Assembly (NCBI GenBank): GCA_028285465.1 | Contig: JANQPD010000065.1 | Span: forward strand, 19,102 to 83,101 | Direction: 5' to 3' | Length of the DNA stretch: 64,000 bases | Origin: Owenweeksia sp. | GTDB lineage: Bacteria > Bacteroidota > Bacteroidia > Flavobacteriales > Schleiferiaceae | Shown: one piece after another, positions 9,527 through 17,342 of the stretch | Position numbering within the stretch: position 1 is the first letter of the stretch | How the letters are laid out: each line of letters opens with the position of its first letter | Made by a program: the position numbers and the translations under genes | Notes under the pieces: generated by a model | Database searches by the model: none | What the model was told of the DNA's origin: nothing | Seen by the model: the letters and a program-made list of their open reading frames with translations, nothing else

Positions 9527-9527
9527 A

Positions 9528-10406
9528 TTACCGACCGCCCAACACCACTATTTTTTTGCTGCTTTCTTCCCCGTTACTGCGGAGAGTGGCTATTAAAACC
9601 CCCTTTGGTAATGTAGTAAGATCAATGCGCTCATTGCGCTGGCTTACCGCATACCTTTCTACTTGTCTTCCGGAAAGATCGTAGATCAAAAGCTCGCCTT
9701 CCGGGGCATAGGTTTCCGGTAGGGTTACCACCAATTGACCGCCCAATTGTTGTAAGTTGATCCTGGGTACCAGATGCTCGGTTAAGCCTATAGGAGAATT
9801 CTCTCCTGCGGTAAGCCCTGTGCTGTATTCCGGTTGATAGCCGTAATCCTTGATCGTTACGGAGGTCAGGTCGGGTGATACATCGAGACGCACCCAGCCA
9901 AAAAACACCCGGTTGGTATCGTTTAACCTGCCTGTAAAGCGCAGCCCTAAAAACCCATCGGTAATGCCGTTCGTTGTATCTACAAACTGGCTGTTGGGGT
10001 AGGTAGTTCCTTCTACTTCAAAAGCCATATACCCTACATTTTTAGCTGTATTAATGCCCCTGAACAACTCGTTAGGGCCAATGCTATCGCCTACATTCAG
10101 GTTCATGGGGTAATTGTAATTGCCCACGTTCAGGCCTTGTGCCTGGTTGGTACTATTGTCCCCTGCAGAAAGAATTACCCCGTTGATGCGGTACAAGCCA
10201 CTGTCTACCAGCTGTGTAATACGAAAATCCACACCAAAAACCGTATCGTTATCCAGGTTAAGGCCATAGCTAGCCCCATTGGTGCTCAAGGTGGTATCTG
10301 TAATATCTGTCCAAACCACCTGTGCACTGAGGGTTTGAGTGCCTAGTACTGCGGTAGCCAGACCGGTATATCTCAACGCAAGGTTTTCCAGGGTTTCTTT
10401 TTTCAT
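9528..10406 (-). CDS. T9SS type A sorting-domain secreted protein
   Basis: A 292-residue exported protein. The N-terminus ends in TQTLSAQ, a plausible though atypical signal peptide. The middle is beta-rich with a pattern seen in PEP/choice-of-anchor-like proteins. The last 80 residues are a type A T9SS C-terminal sorting domain: GQLVVTLP, then ELLIYDLSGRQVERY, then LPKGVLIATLRS, ending with KKIVVLGGR. It should be exported by Sec, then moved across the outer membrane by the type IX system and cleaved or anchored. Its molecular role is not known. Confidence 0.85.
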   Translation of the reverse strand: MKKETLENLALRYTGLATAVLGTQTLSAQVVWTDITDTTLSTNGASYGLNLDNDTVFGVDFRITQLVDSGLYRINGVILSAGDNSTNQAQGLNVGNYNYPMNLNVGDSIGPNELFRGINTAKNVGYMAFEVEGTTYPNSQFVDTTNGITDGFLGLRFTGRLNDTNRVFFGWVRLDVSPDLTSVTIKDYGYQPEYSTGLTAGENSPIGLTEHLVPRINLQQLGGQLVVTLPETYAPEGELLIYDLSGRQVERYAVSQRNERIDLTTLPKGVLIATLRSNGEESSKKIVVLGGR

Positions 10407-10445
10407 AGGGTATAAATGTGCTGCAAAAATCTTAAAAACTTCTTA

Positions 10446-12929
10446 CTAGGCCAATTTATTGCGATACAGACCCGGCTTTATTGCAGCGGCTGCCTTTTTT
10501 TCATTTACGGGGATGGGCAAAAAGGCCTTTATATTGGCAGCTGCCTGAAGCGGGTTGGCCACACAATCCTGGTAAGACAGCTTCAAGACCTGCACATTAG
10601 GCTGGCTTTGTAGCCAACGATCCAGGCGCTTTTCCTCTTCTTCAAAATCTACCGCCAGCTTAAAGGGGAAGTTTTTGAGTATCTCCTCAGGTGTACGCCC
10701 CTTCATTTTTTCCTGTGAAAGCAACACTTCCATTAAAGGACGTTCCATTTTAAGGATGTAATACGTATAATCGGGCGGCAGGTAACGCAATAAAGGGCTT
10801 ACCACTTTTATGGCTTTTCCCTCGGCTTCCTCTAACCAATCTGCCTGCTGGGGCAGTTTTTTTATGCGTGCAGCTTCAAAGTATCCCAAGGGGTTATGTG
10901 CATCGGCCGGGCGGGTATCATCTGTAAATACGCGCATTCCGCCTTCTGCCAGCATGTGCATAAGCATACTGGTACCGCTGCGGGGCAACCCGCTTACCAC
11001 AATGATAGCCTTTTCCTTTTCCACGGAAAACTCTTTTTCATCTTTCAAGGTTGCCAAAAGACGTTTTGCAGCCAGGTGTTTCGGTGCTTGCCTAAGGCAT
11101 ATGCCCAGGGCTTCTTTTGCTTCTTTTCCACGACCCAGCTCTACCCAGAGTTTCGCCAAAACAAAATGTGCGGTGGGCTGAAAAAACTGCAACTGGATGC
11201 TTTCCAGTAAATCTTCAACTGCTGCTTCTGCCCTACCGAGGGCCTCGTTAGATTGCCCCCTAAGGGTAAGGGCCGCGGGCACATCCGGGTCAAGTGAAAG
11301 GGCCTTTCCGGCATAGGCTGAAGCCTTTTCAAATTTTTGCGATAAAAACAAGGCCTGCGCAATTTGTAAATACAGCTGTACGGATTCTCCCCCTGCCTCT
11401 TCCAATTGCAAAAAGCATGACAATGCCTCCGGAAAACGATTTTCGCGCAGCTGTCGTAATCCGGTGAAATAAAGTACGTCCGGGTGGGCATTTCCAAGTT
11501 GTTCTTCCAGCGCAGCCAAAGTTTTGTCGAACAAGTCGGTAGACACTCTTTTATGCGCGATATGCAACAATACCTTTGCCGTACGCACATCTCCCGCCTT
11601 TTCGTAAAGTTGCCTGGCTTCACGCTCTGCCTGTTCCCATTTATGGCCATCTACCAGGCTTTGGATCAGGTTGTGTTTTAACTCATGGGCAACATAAGCC
11701 TGCTTTTCTTTTTCCGGCAGTTCTACATAGCCTATTTCTGCCAGTTGTCCCAAAACTTCCTGCTCTGCCTGCCCATCTTTTTCGCCTTCCATTAAAGTGT
11801 GCGTAGCAGCGGTATGCTCCCAGCTTTCAATGCTGCTCAGCGGTTCGGGCTGCTTAAATACATCCTGCAGCACCCGGCCTTCCATATCCTCTCCAACCGG
11901 CAAATGGTGCAACTGCAACAAAGTTGGGCTGATGTCAAGCAATGAAGCCCCGTATACCTGCTCTCCTTGTTTAAAAGCCGGGCCATAAGCCAGGAATACG
12001 CCAAACCGGCGGTGTTCCAGGGCAGGGGCGGCCGGCACATCAGGCAAGCGGGCAGTACGTTGCTGTCCGGAATGAAAGCCATGATCGGAAAGCAATACCA
12101 CGTTTGTATCGGGTCCGGCCAACCCGAGTAACCTCTCCAGCATCATATCGTGAAAGCGGTAGGCAGCCGTCATAATGTTCTGGTAGCGCTTAAACGCTTC
12201 TGTGGATATTCCCTTGAGTTGAGGAGGGTGGTACTTCATAGCCAAATGCCCGAAGTGGTCAATGGCCTCCTGGTACACGGCCATAAAATCCCACTCGCTA
12301 TGCGCTTCTATTTCAGTGGCGGCATTATGGATGGAACAGGCATGTGCCAGGATCCGCATCAAAGGCTTAAGTACTTTGTCTTTTTCCGGATCCAACTGAT
12401 GGGCTTCTTCAATAAAGGGCAGCACGTGTGCCAAAGTCAACTCTGCGGGGTGCAGGCGCAATTCAGCCAGCCTTTCCTCCCATTCGGGCGGCCATACCGT
12501 ACTGTTCTTTAACGGCCAGGGCTGGCCCTGTAGTGGTGCCCCCTGGTGGAAGCGGTTGCTTACGTAAATGCCATTGACCGCTTCGGCAGGATGCGAGGGC
12601 CACCAGTTTACCACATTGGTTTTCAACCCGGCTTCATTCAATATATTCCAAATAGCCTTGCTTTTGCGTTGACTCACCCGAACCGCTTCTATCCTGGCCG
12701 TAACCGGGTCTACCTGTACAAAACCGTGGATGCCGTGGTCATACGCGCGTTTCCCGGTAGCAATAGATGTCCACAGGACCGGGCTCAGAGGAGGTTGGAG
12801 CGTAGCCAGGTTTCCGTATACGCCCTCTGCTTTCAGTTTCGCCAGGGTCGGCAGATAGCCTTTTTCGATCAAGGGGTTGATCATCTGCCAATCGGCCGCA
12901 TCCCATCCTATAAGCAGGGTTTTAGCCAT
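10446..12929 (-). CDS. alkaline-phosphatase-superfamily phosphodiesterase + TPR + sulfotransferase fusion
   Basis: An 827-residue three-part protein. Residues 1 to about 400 are a nucleotide pyrophosphatase/phosphodiesterase of the alkaline phosphatase superfamily: the metal Asp is in LLIGWDAADW, the Thr/Ser nucleophile in SPVLWTSIATGK (50-60), and a later LLSDHGFHSG supplies metal ligands. About residues 430-630 are TPR-like helical repeats (for example YFTGLRQLRENRFPEALSC). The C-terminus carries a sulfotransferase PAPS P-loop, SGLPRSGTSMLMHML, near residue 645. No signal peptide is visible. The start overlaps the 3' end of a 47-residue gene by 8 bp. Activity of either enzyme half is inferred only from motifs. 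Confidence 0.85.
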   Translation of the reverse strand: MAKTLLIGWDAADWQMINPLIEKGYLPTLAKLKAEGVYGNLATLQPPLSPVLWTSIATGKRAYDHGIHGFVQVDPVTARIEAVRVSQRKSKAIWNILNEAGLKTNVVNWWPSHPAEAVNGIYVSNRFHQGAPLQGQPWPLKNSTVWPPEWEERLAELRLHPAELTLAHVLPFIEEAHQLDPEKDKVLKPLMRILAHACSIHNAATEIEAHSEWDFMAVYQEAIDHFGHLAMKYHPPQLKGISTEAFKRYQNIMTAAYRFHDMMLERLLGLAGPDTNVVLLSDHGFHSGQQRTARLPDVPAAPALEHRRFGVFLAYGPAFKQGEQVYGASLLDISPTLLQLHHLPVGEDMEGRVLQDVFKQPEPLSSIESWEHTAATHTLMEGEKDGQAEQEVLGQLAEIGYVELPEKEKQAYVAHELKHNLIQSLVDGHKWEQAEREARQLYEKAGDVRTAKVLLHIAHKRVSTDLFDKTLAALEEQLGNAHPDVLYFTGLRQLRENRFPEALSCFLQLEEAGGESVQLYLQIAQALFLSQKFEKASAYAGKALSLDPDVPAALTLRGQSNEALGRAEAAVEDLLESIQLQFFQPTAHFVLAKLWVELGRGKEAKEALGICLRQAPKHLAAKRLLATLKDEKEFSVEKEKAIIVVSGLPRSGTSMLMHMLAEGGMRVFTDDTRPADAHNPLGYFEAARIKKLPQQADWLEEAEGKAIKVVSPLLRYLPPDYTYYILKMERPLMEVLLSQEKMKGRTPEEILKNFPFKLAVDFEEEEKRLDRWLQSQPNVQVLKLSYQDCVANPLQAAANIKAFLPIPVNEKKAAAAIKPGLYRNKLA

Positions 12930-13065
12930 GGTTCTCCCGGGGTTTTGTTTTTATTTCTTCCGCTTCCGCCTTTCTCTTGCGCCAGGCGCGCAAGCCGTCT
13001 GCACCAAGTGCCAGAAGCCCTAAAGAACCTTCGAGGGGAACCGCATATGCCTTTTCATTTTTCAT
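12922..13065 (-). CDS. 47-residue protein translationally coupled to the phosphodiesterase fusion
   Basis: A short frame from ATG 13065 to a TAA that overlaps the downstream ATG (CATGGCTAA arrangement). The product has a small apolar stretch (EGSLGLLALGADGLRAW) followed by a highly charged KRKAEAEEIKTK tail. Overlap with the phosphodiesterase start indicates translational coupling, which argues that it is real. Function is unknown. A longer frame from 13143 exists but would start inside the divergent promoter region. Confidence 0.6.
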   Translation of the reverse strand: MKNEKAYAVPLEGSLGLLALGADGLRAWRKRKAEAEEIKTKPRENHG

Positions 13066-13128
13066 TCTTGCAAAGGTAAAGCGTGCTGGTAGTAGATTAA
13101 ATTCTAATTTTGGAGCCAACGAATAACG

Positions 13129-14373
13129 ATGACAAAGCGCCATTTAAGAGAAACGTTAAAGACAGCCTTTGGCAGCATCAAAGGACAAATGCTGCGTACG
13201 GTAATCACCGCATTGATCATTGCGTTCGGCATCATGGCACTCGTTGGGATCCTCACCGCAATAAATGGTATTGAAAGCAGTTTGCGCGGCCAGTTTGCCT
13301 TGCTGGGGGCCAATACCTTTACAATCCGCAATACAGGGCCGAATATCCAGATCGGTCGTGGGGGAAAAAAACCCAAGGTGCACCCCAAAATACCCTTTCA
13401 CCAGGCACAGGCTTTTAAAGAGCGCTTTAGCGGCAATACAGCTGTAGTGAGCGTAAGCTATATAGCCAGCGGCATTGCCCAGGTAAAATACCGGAACCGT
13501 AAAACCGACCCGAACATACAGGTATGGGCGGCAGACGAGCATTTTTTACAAACCAGTGGGTATGCACTGGAAAAAGGGCGCAATTTTAGTATAGCGGAAG
13601 TAAAAGATGCGGCCCCGGTAGCTATAATAGGACAGACGGTAAAAGATAAGCTCTTTCCTAAGGAAGATCCTATTGGCAAGCTTATACAGATACGAAATGC
13701 ACGCTACCGCATAGTGGGCCTCACTGCAGAAAAAGGCAACAGCTTCGGCAGCGGGGGGGATAAATCCGTATTCATCCCCATACAAAAGGCGCGCAGCAGT
13801 TTTGGGAACAACTCGGGCACTTTTGCCCTGAATGTTATGGCGCTTAACGGAGCGGTAATAGATGATGTAGTGGGAGAAGCCACCATGGCCATGCGCGCAG
13901 TAAGAAAATTAAAGCCCAGGCAGGAAAGCAATTTCGACATTACCAAAAGCGATAATCTTTCCCAGTCGCTTATTGAAAACCTATATTACTTAAGAATTAC
14001 AGCGGTGATCATCGGAGCGATAACCCTCTTTGGAGCAGCTGTAGCACTTATGAACATTATGCTGGTTTCGGTAACCGAGCGCACCCGGGAGATCGGCATC
14101 CGCAAAAGCGTAGGGGCCAAAGCAGGTACAATCATGATCCAGTTTCTTCTGGAAGCAGTATTAATCTGTATTTTCGGAGGGGTTGCTGGAATCATATTTG
14201 GTATAAGCATTGGGAATTTTGTGGCGTTATTTTTTGGCAGTGGGTTCGTCATTCAGTGGCCTATTATGGCTATGGCAGTCGGTCTTTGCCTTCTGGTAGG
14301 TGTAGTTTCCGGCTTCTACCCTTCTTTTAAAGCGGCTCGTTTGGATCCTATCGAATCACTCCGGTACGAGTAA
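13129..14373 (+). CDS. MacB-like ABC transporter permease
   Basis: A 414-residue permease. An N-terminal membrane helix (about residues 20-45, [20 protein letters not shown]) is followed by a large periplasmic MacB core (about 50-275). Three C-terminal helices are separated by the cytoplasmic coupling segment [17 protein letters not shown], which is the FtsX/MacB signature. It ends with the usual [12 protein letters not shown]. MacB-type permeases use mechanotransmission to move substrates or envelope factors and need a separate ATPase. None is adjacent, so the partner is encoded elsewhere. Confidence 0.9.
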   Translation: MTKRHLRETLKTAFGSIKGQMLRTVITALIIAFGIMALVGILTAINGIESSLRGQFALLGANTFTIRNTGPNIQIGRGGKKPKVHPKIPFHQAQAFKERFSGNTAVVSVSYIASGIAQVKYRNRKTDPNIQVWAADEHFLQTSGYALEKGRNFSIAEVKDAAPVAIIGQTVKDKLFPKEDPIGKLIQIRNARYRIVGLTAEKGNSFGSGGDKSVFIPIQKARSSFGNNSGTFALNVMALNGAVIDDVVGEATMAMRAVRKLKPRQESNFDITKSDNLSQSLIENLYYLRITAVIIGAITLFGAAVALMNIMLVSVTERTREIGIRKSVGAKAGTIMIQFLLEAVLICIFGGVAGIIFGISIGNFVALFFGSGFVIQWPIMAMAVGLCLLVGVVSGFYPSFKAARLDPIESLRYE

Positions 14374-14395
14374 ACCCTTTTAGTTGCGGCCTTTC

Positions 14396-14845
14396 TTAAG
14401 CGATCTGCTGAAGACTAGTTCCCAATGCTCTTTTCAGGTTTTCTTTAAGCTGGATAAGCTGTTGTGCCAATTGGGTATGGGTGAGCAACATCTCCCTGTC
14501 CAACACGAGAAAGTGTTCAAAGCACCGCTGGTCTATAAAGATGGTGGCGGTTGGCTCCAGGCTTACCCAGTGTGTACTGATAAAGCGTTGCTGCAGGAAC
14601 TCTTCGAGCCCTACCATATAGCCTTTTTCAAACTGAAGACTCAGGGAAGTGCCAAACCGTTGTTCTACTGCTCCCGAGAGCACCCAGTAAAAACCCTTGG
14701 CTGCATCACCGGCCCTGAAAAGGGTTTCCCCGGCATGGTCAAACACAATATAACTGCTTTGCAAGGCTATGTCTTCCAGCAAAGCGGAATCCGCCTCCTT
14801 GGGAAGTAATTCTTTCAATAGGGATATGATCTCCGGGACACTCAC
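14396..14845 (-). CDS. cyclic-nucleotide-binding-fold protein without DNA-binding domain
   Basis: A protein of about 149 residues related to the sensor half of Crp/Fnr proteins: VFDHAGETLFRAGDAAKGFYWVLSGAVEQRF is the cNMP-binding beta-roll opening. The sequence stops after the long helix (LLTHTQLAQQLIQLKENLKRAL), so no helix-turn-helix is present. GTG 14845 is preferred to TTG 14872, because a possible FNR box and -7-like element (14869-14911) would place transcription start inside the longer version. It lies just downstream of the full-length FNR-like regulator and may modulate it; this is inference. Confidence 0.65.
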   Translation of the reverse strand: MSVPEIISLLKELLPKEADSALLEDIALQSSYIVFDHAGETLFRAGDAAKGFYWVLSGAVEQRFGTSLSLQFEKGYMVGLEEFLQQRFISTHWVSLEPTATIFIDQRCFEHFLVLDREMLLTHTQLAQQLIQLKENLKRALGTSLQQIA

Positions 14846-14913
14846 AGCATTTGGCTCAAATGAAGTAGCCAAAGTACTGGGACACTCAGCTTTTGAAAAT
14901 GATATTTGTCAGG

Positions 14914-15633
14914 TCAGTCAAAAACGGCTGCCACTTCTCGCAGGGCTTCCGGATCTTCGAGTTTTATCCTACGTCCTTTGGTGCTGATGTACCGGTCTTC
15001 TTTCATTTCCGAAAGCAGCCGAATGGCCGATTCCGTAGCGGTACCCACCATGTTGGCCAACTCCTCACGGGTCAGCTTTACGTCCAAGTACCCTTCTTCA
15101 TCCTTTCCAAAAGTGGTTTGTAGGAGCAGCAGTATCTCGGCCAGGCGCTCCCTAACCGTTTTTTGCGCAAGACTGGCAATCATTTTCCCGGCTTCACCCA
15201 ACTCCCTGCACGACAGTTTCAGGATGTTCAAAGAAAATTTTGGGTTTTGTTCAATTACTTCAAAAAAGGATGACTTTGGGATATAACAGGCATAGGTATC
15301 TTCGAGGGCAGTGATAGAAGCACTGATCGGCTGATCACTGAGTATGCTCCGGTAGCCGATCAGGTCTCCGTTGGTGGCAAAACGCAGGATCTGCTCCTTT
15401 CCCTCTGTGCCAATTTTATAGAGTTTTAACTTGCCCTTATGGATGCAGTATATGCCCTGGGGGCGTGCACCTTCATGCATTACTACCTGGCCCTTGCGAA
15501 AAGACACACAGGTTTTTAGCTTACTCACCACATCTAACTCTTCGGTTCCCAGGTTATGAAAGGCACTGTTTGCCTTGTTTTGGCAAAACTGGCAATGGAT
15601 GGGAGCTTCAAGTTCTTCTTTCAGACTCTTCAT
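14914..15633 (-). CDS. FNR-like Crp-family transcription regulator
   Basis: A 239-residue regulator with an N-terminal sensor beta-roll, a dimerisation helix and a C-terminal winged helix (LTREELANMVGTATESAIRLLSEM). The N-terminus PIHCQFCQNKANS resembles E. coli FNR around Cys20/Cys23 (IHCQDCS). ALEDTYACYIPK places Cys116 where FNR has Cys122. The third FNR cluster cysteine (Cys29) corresponds to Ser23 here. The recognition helix keeps the Glu-x-x-x-Arg pair that reads TGA half-sites. I infer an oxygen or redox sensor controlling the adjacent cbb3 block, where TGA(T/C)-N4-(A/G)TCA palindromes occur. Confidence 0.85.
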   Translation of the reverse strand: MKSLKEELEAPIHCQFCQNKANSAFHNLGTEELDVVSKLKTCVSFRKGQVVMHEGARPQGIYCIHKGKLKLYKIGTEGKEQILRFATNGDLIGYRSILSDQPISASITALEDTYACYIPKSSFFEVIEQNPKFSLNILKLSCRELGEAGKMIASLAQKTVRERLAEILLLLQTTFGKDEEGYLDVKLTREELANMVGTATESAIRLLSEMKEDRYISTKGRRIKLEDPEALREVAAVFD

Positions 15634-15686
15634 AATGCATCAAAAATAGGGCTTACAAAGCGTATTTAACAAATGTGTATGAATGA

Positions 15687-15717
15687 AAAGAGGTGCTGCC
15701 TGCGCAGCACCCTCTTT
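15687..15717 (-). terminator. rho-independent-like hairpin after isocitrate dehydrogenase
   Basis: Arms read AAAGAGG-TGCTGC and GCAGCACC-CTCTTT on the plus strand, a near-perfect GC-rich stem with a 4-base loop. It lies 35 bp beyond the isocitrate dehydrogenase stop in its transcription direction, with TTTT following on the minus strand. Confidence 0.7.
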
Positions 15718-15751
15718 CCTACATGAAAACACTAATCGAAAACTTATTTTG

Positions 15752-17188
15752 TCATTGTCCCTGACCGAGAGAATAAGATCTCACGCCATCAAAGCGATAC
15801 AGATTCTCGGTTTTGATCACTTCAAAACCATGATCGGCACAGGCTTGCAAAAGAGCGATGATCTCGGTTGGCTTTACCGGTTCTTTTGCTTCAAACCTGC
15901 AACGCCAGTGATCGGTACAAAAAGTCTCTTTGATGCCGTGTGGCCATACTTTTACGCCCCGGTTGGTTACCATCTGCAAAGACAGGTTGGGGGTACGTAC
16001 TTCACTGAGTTTATCGCCAAACGCATTGGCATCGTTGCCTTCCCAATGAATAAACACATCCGTGCCAAGTAATTCTTTAACCGCGCTCTGCTTGCGTACA
16101 TATGGCCTAAGGTTTACTTTGCCTCCTTCAGGGAAATGCACAGCCTTCAGGTGGGTCGGTTCCTGTCCCAAACACTCTATGATGCTTTCGGCAAATTCCC
16201 GGGTGCCCACTTTCCGCACACTCACTCCTTCGCGGTATACATCGGGTGTGTGTATGCCCTCTTCCAGGGTACGTAACCAGGCGTTGGTTATTTTTTCAGC
16301 CGCTTCATTCTGCCCCAGGTAGTGCAACATCTGTACAGCTGCCTGCAACAAACCGGAAGGGTTGGCTTCGTTCTTCCCGGCAATGTCGGGTGCCGTACCG
16401 TGTATAGCTTCGAACATGGCGAGCTCTTCCCCGATGTTCGCTGATCCAGCCAGGCCAACAGACCCTGCAATTTGTGCAGCAATATCGGAAAGCACGTCCC
16501 CGTACAGGTTCAAGGTCACGATCACATCGAAGCGCTCGGGGGTATCACTGAGCCGGGCAGCTCCTATATCGATGATCCAGTGGTCTGTTTCAATTTCCGG
16601 GTAATCTGCTTTTACTTCATCAAATACTTTGTGAAACAGCCCGTCTGTCTGCTTCATGATGTTGTCTTTCGTGAAACAAGATACCTTTTTACGCTTGTGT
16701 GCCCGGGCATATTCAAAGGCATAGCGTATGATCTTTTCACAACCGGGACGGCTCATGAGCTTCAGGCACTGCACTACTTCATCTGTTTGCTGGTGTTCGA
16801 TCCCCGCGTACAGGTCCTCTTCGTTTTCGCGGATGATCACCACATCCATTTCCGGGTGTTTGGAAGCTACATAAGGCGAAAGGCTAAAGGCAGGACGCAC
16901 ATTGGCATACAAGCCAAAAAGCTTGCGAATGCTTACATTCAGGCTCTTGTACCCTCCCCCCTGCGGGGTAGTAATGGGTGCTTTTAAAAAGACCTTGTTT
17001 TTACGGATGGTGTCCATCGCCTCGGGGGAAATGCCCGAGCTATGCCCCTGGAGGTAAACCTCTTTTCCTATTTGCACTTCGTCAATCTCGAGTTGGGCAT
17101 CAACTGCCTCCAGAATTTTCAAGGTGGCATCCATGATCTCCGGCCCTACGCCATCTCCTTTTGCTACGGTAATTCTTGCTGTATTCAC
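15752..17188 (-). CDS. icd: NADP-dependent isocitrate dehydrogenase
   Basis: A 478-residue isocitrate/isopropylmalate dehydrogenase family enzyme. ITVAKGDGVGPEIMDATLKIL is the family opening; NVSIRKLFGLYANVRPA holds substrate-phosphate and isocitrate contacts; IRENEEDLYAGIEH, then IGEELAMFEAIHGTAPDIAGKNEANP, supply the metal and cofactor loops. The extra C-terminal domain of about 140 residues matches the longer Thermus-type isocitrate dehydrogenase rather than LeuB. It makes 2-oxoglutarate in the TCA cycle. The start codon is GTG (17188). A TACATTTG -7 element lies at 17211-17218 on the minus strand. Confidence 0.9.
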   Translation of the reverse strand: MNTARITVAKGDGVGPEIMDATLKILEAVDAQLEIDEVQIGKEVYLQGHSSGISPEAMDTIRKNKVFLKAPITTPQGGGYKSLNVSIRKLFGLYANVRPAFSLSPYVASKHPEMDVVIIRENEEDLYAGIEHQQTDEVVQCLKLMSRPGCEKIIRYAFEYARAHKRKKVSCFTKDNIMKQTDGLFHKVFDEVKADYPEIETDHWIIDIGAARLSDTPERFDVIVTLNLYGDVLSDIAAQIAGSVGLAGSANIGEELAMFEAIHGTAPDIAGKNEANPSGLLQAAVQMLHYLGQNEAAEKITNAWLRTLEEGIHTPDVYREGVSVRKVGTREFAESIIECLGQEPTHLKAVHFPEGGKVNLRPYVRKQSAVKELLGTDVFIHWEGNDANAFGDKLSEVRTPNLSLQMVTNRGVKVWPHGIKETFCTDHWRCRFEAKEPVKPTEIIALLQACADHGFEVIKTENLYRFDGVRSYSLGQGQ

Positions 17189-17210
17189 TTTTTTGTTTTA
17201 TTAAGCATGA

Positions 17211-17218
17211 CAAATGTA
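17211..17218 (-). promoter_or_regulatory. -7 promoter element of isocitrate dehydrogenase
   Basis: The minus strand reads TACATTTG, an exact match to the Bacteroidota housekeeping consensus TAnnTTTG, 23-30 bases upstream of the GTG start at 17188. This spacing supports the unusual GTG start. Confidence 0.55.
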
Positions 17219-17294
17219 TTATGCTTCTACCATTATTTTTTATTTATATTTCTTATGGCATCCATAAACGTTTCTTTTGAAGCACTTCAAAAAA

Positions 17295-17306
17295 TGACCT
17301 AGGTCA
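17295..17306 (+). promoter_or_regulatory. FNR-type palindrome upstream of ccoI
   Basis: TGACCTAGGTCA, the core of a perfect 20-bp palindrome at 17291-17310. Its centre (17300.5) lies 29.5 bp before CATTTTTG (17330-17337), a one-mismatch -7 element. That places the site near -41.5 relative to the expected transcription start, the class II activator position. Confidence 0.75.
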
Positions 17307-17342
17307 TTTTGCAAACGTATTCAATATCCCATTTTTGCAGCG

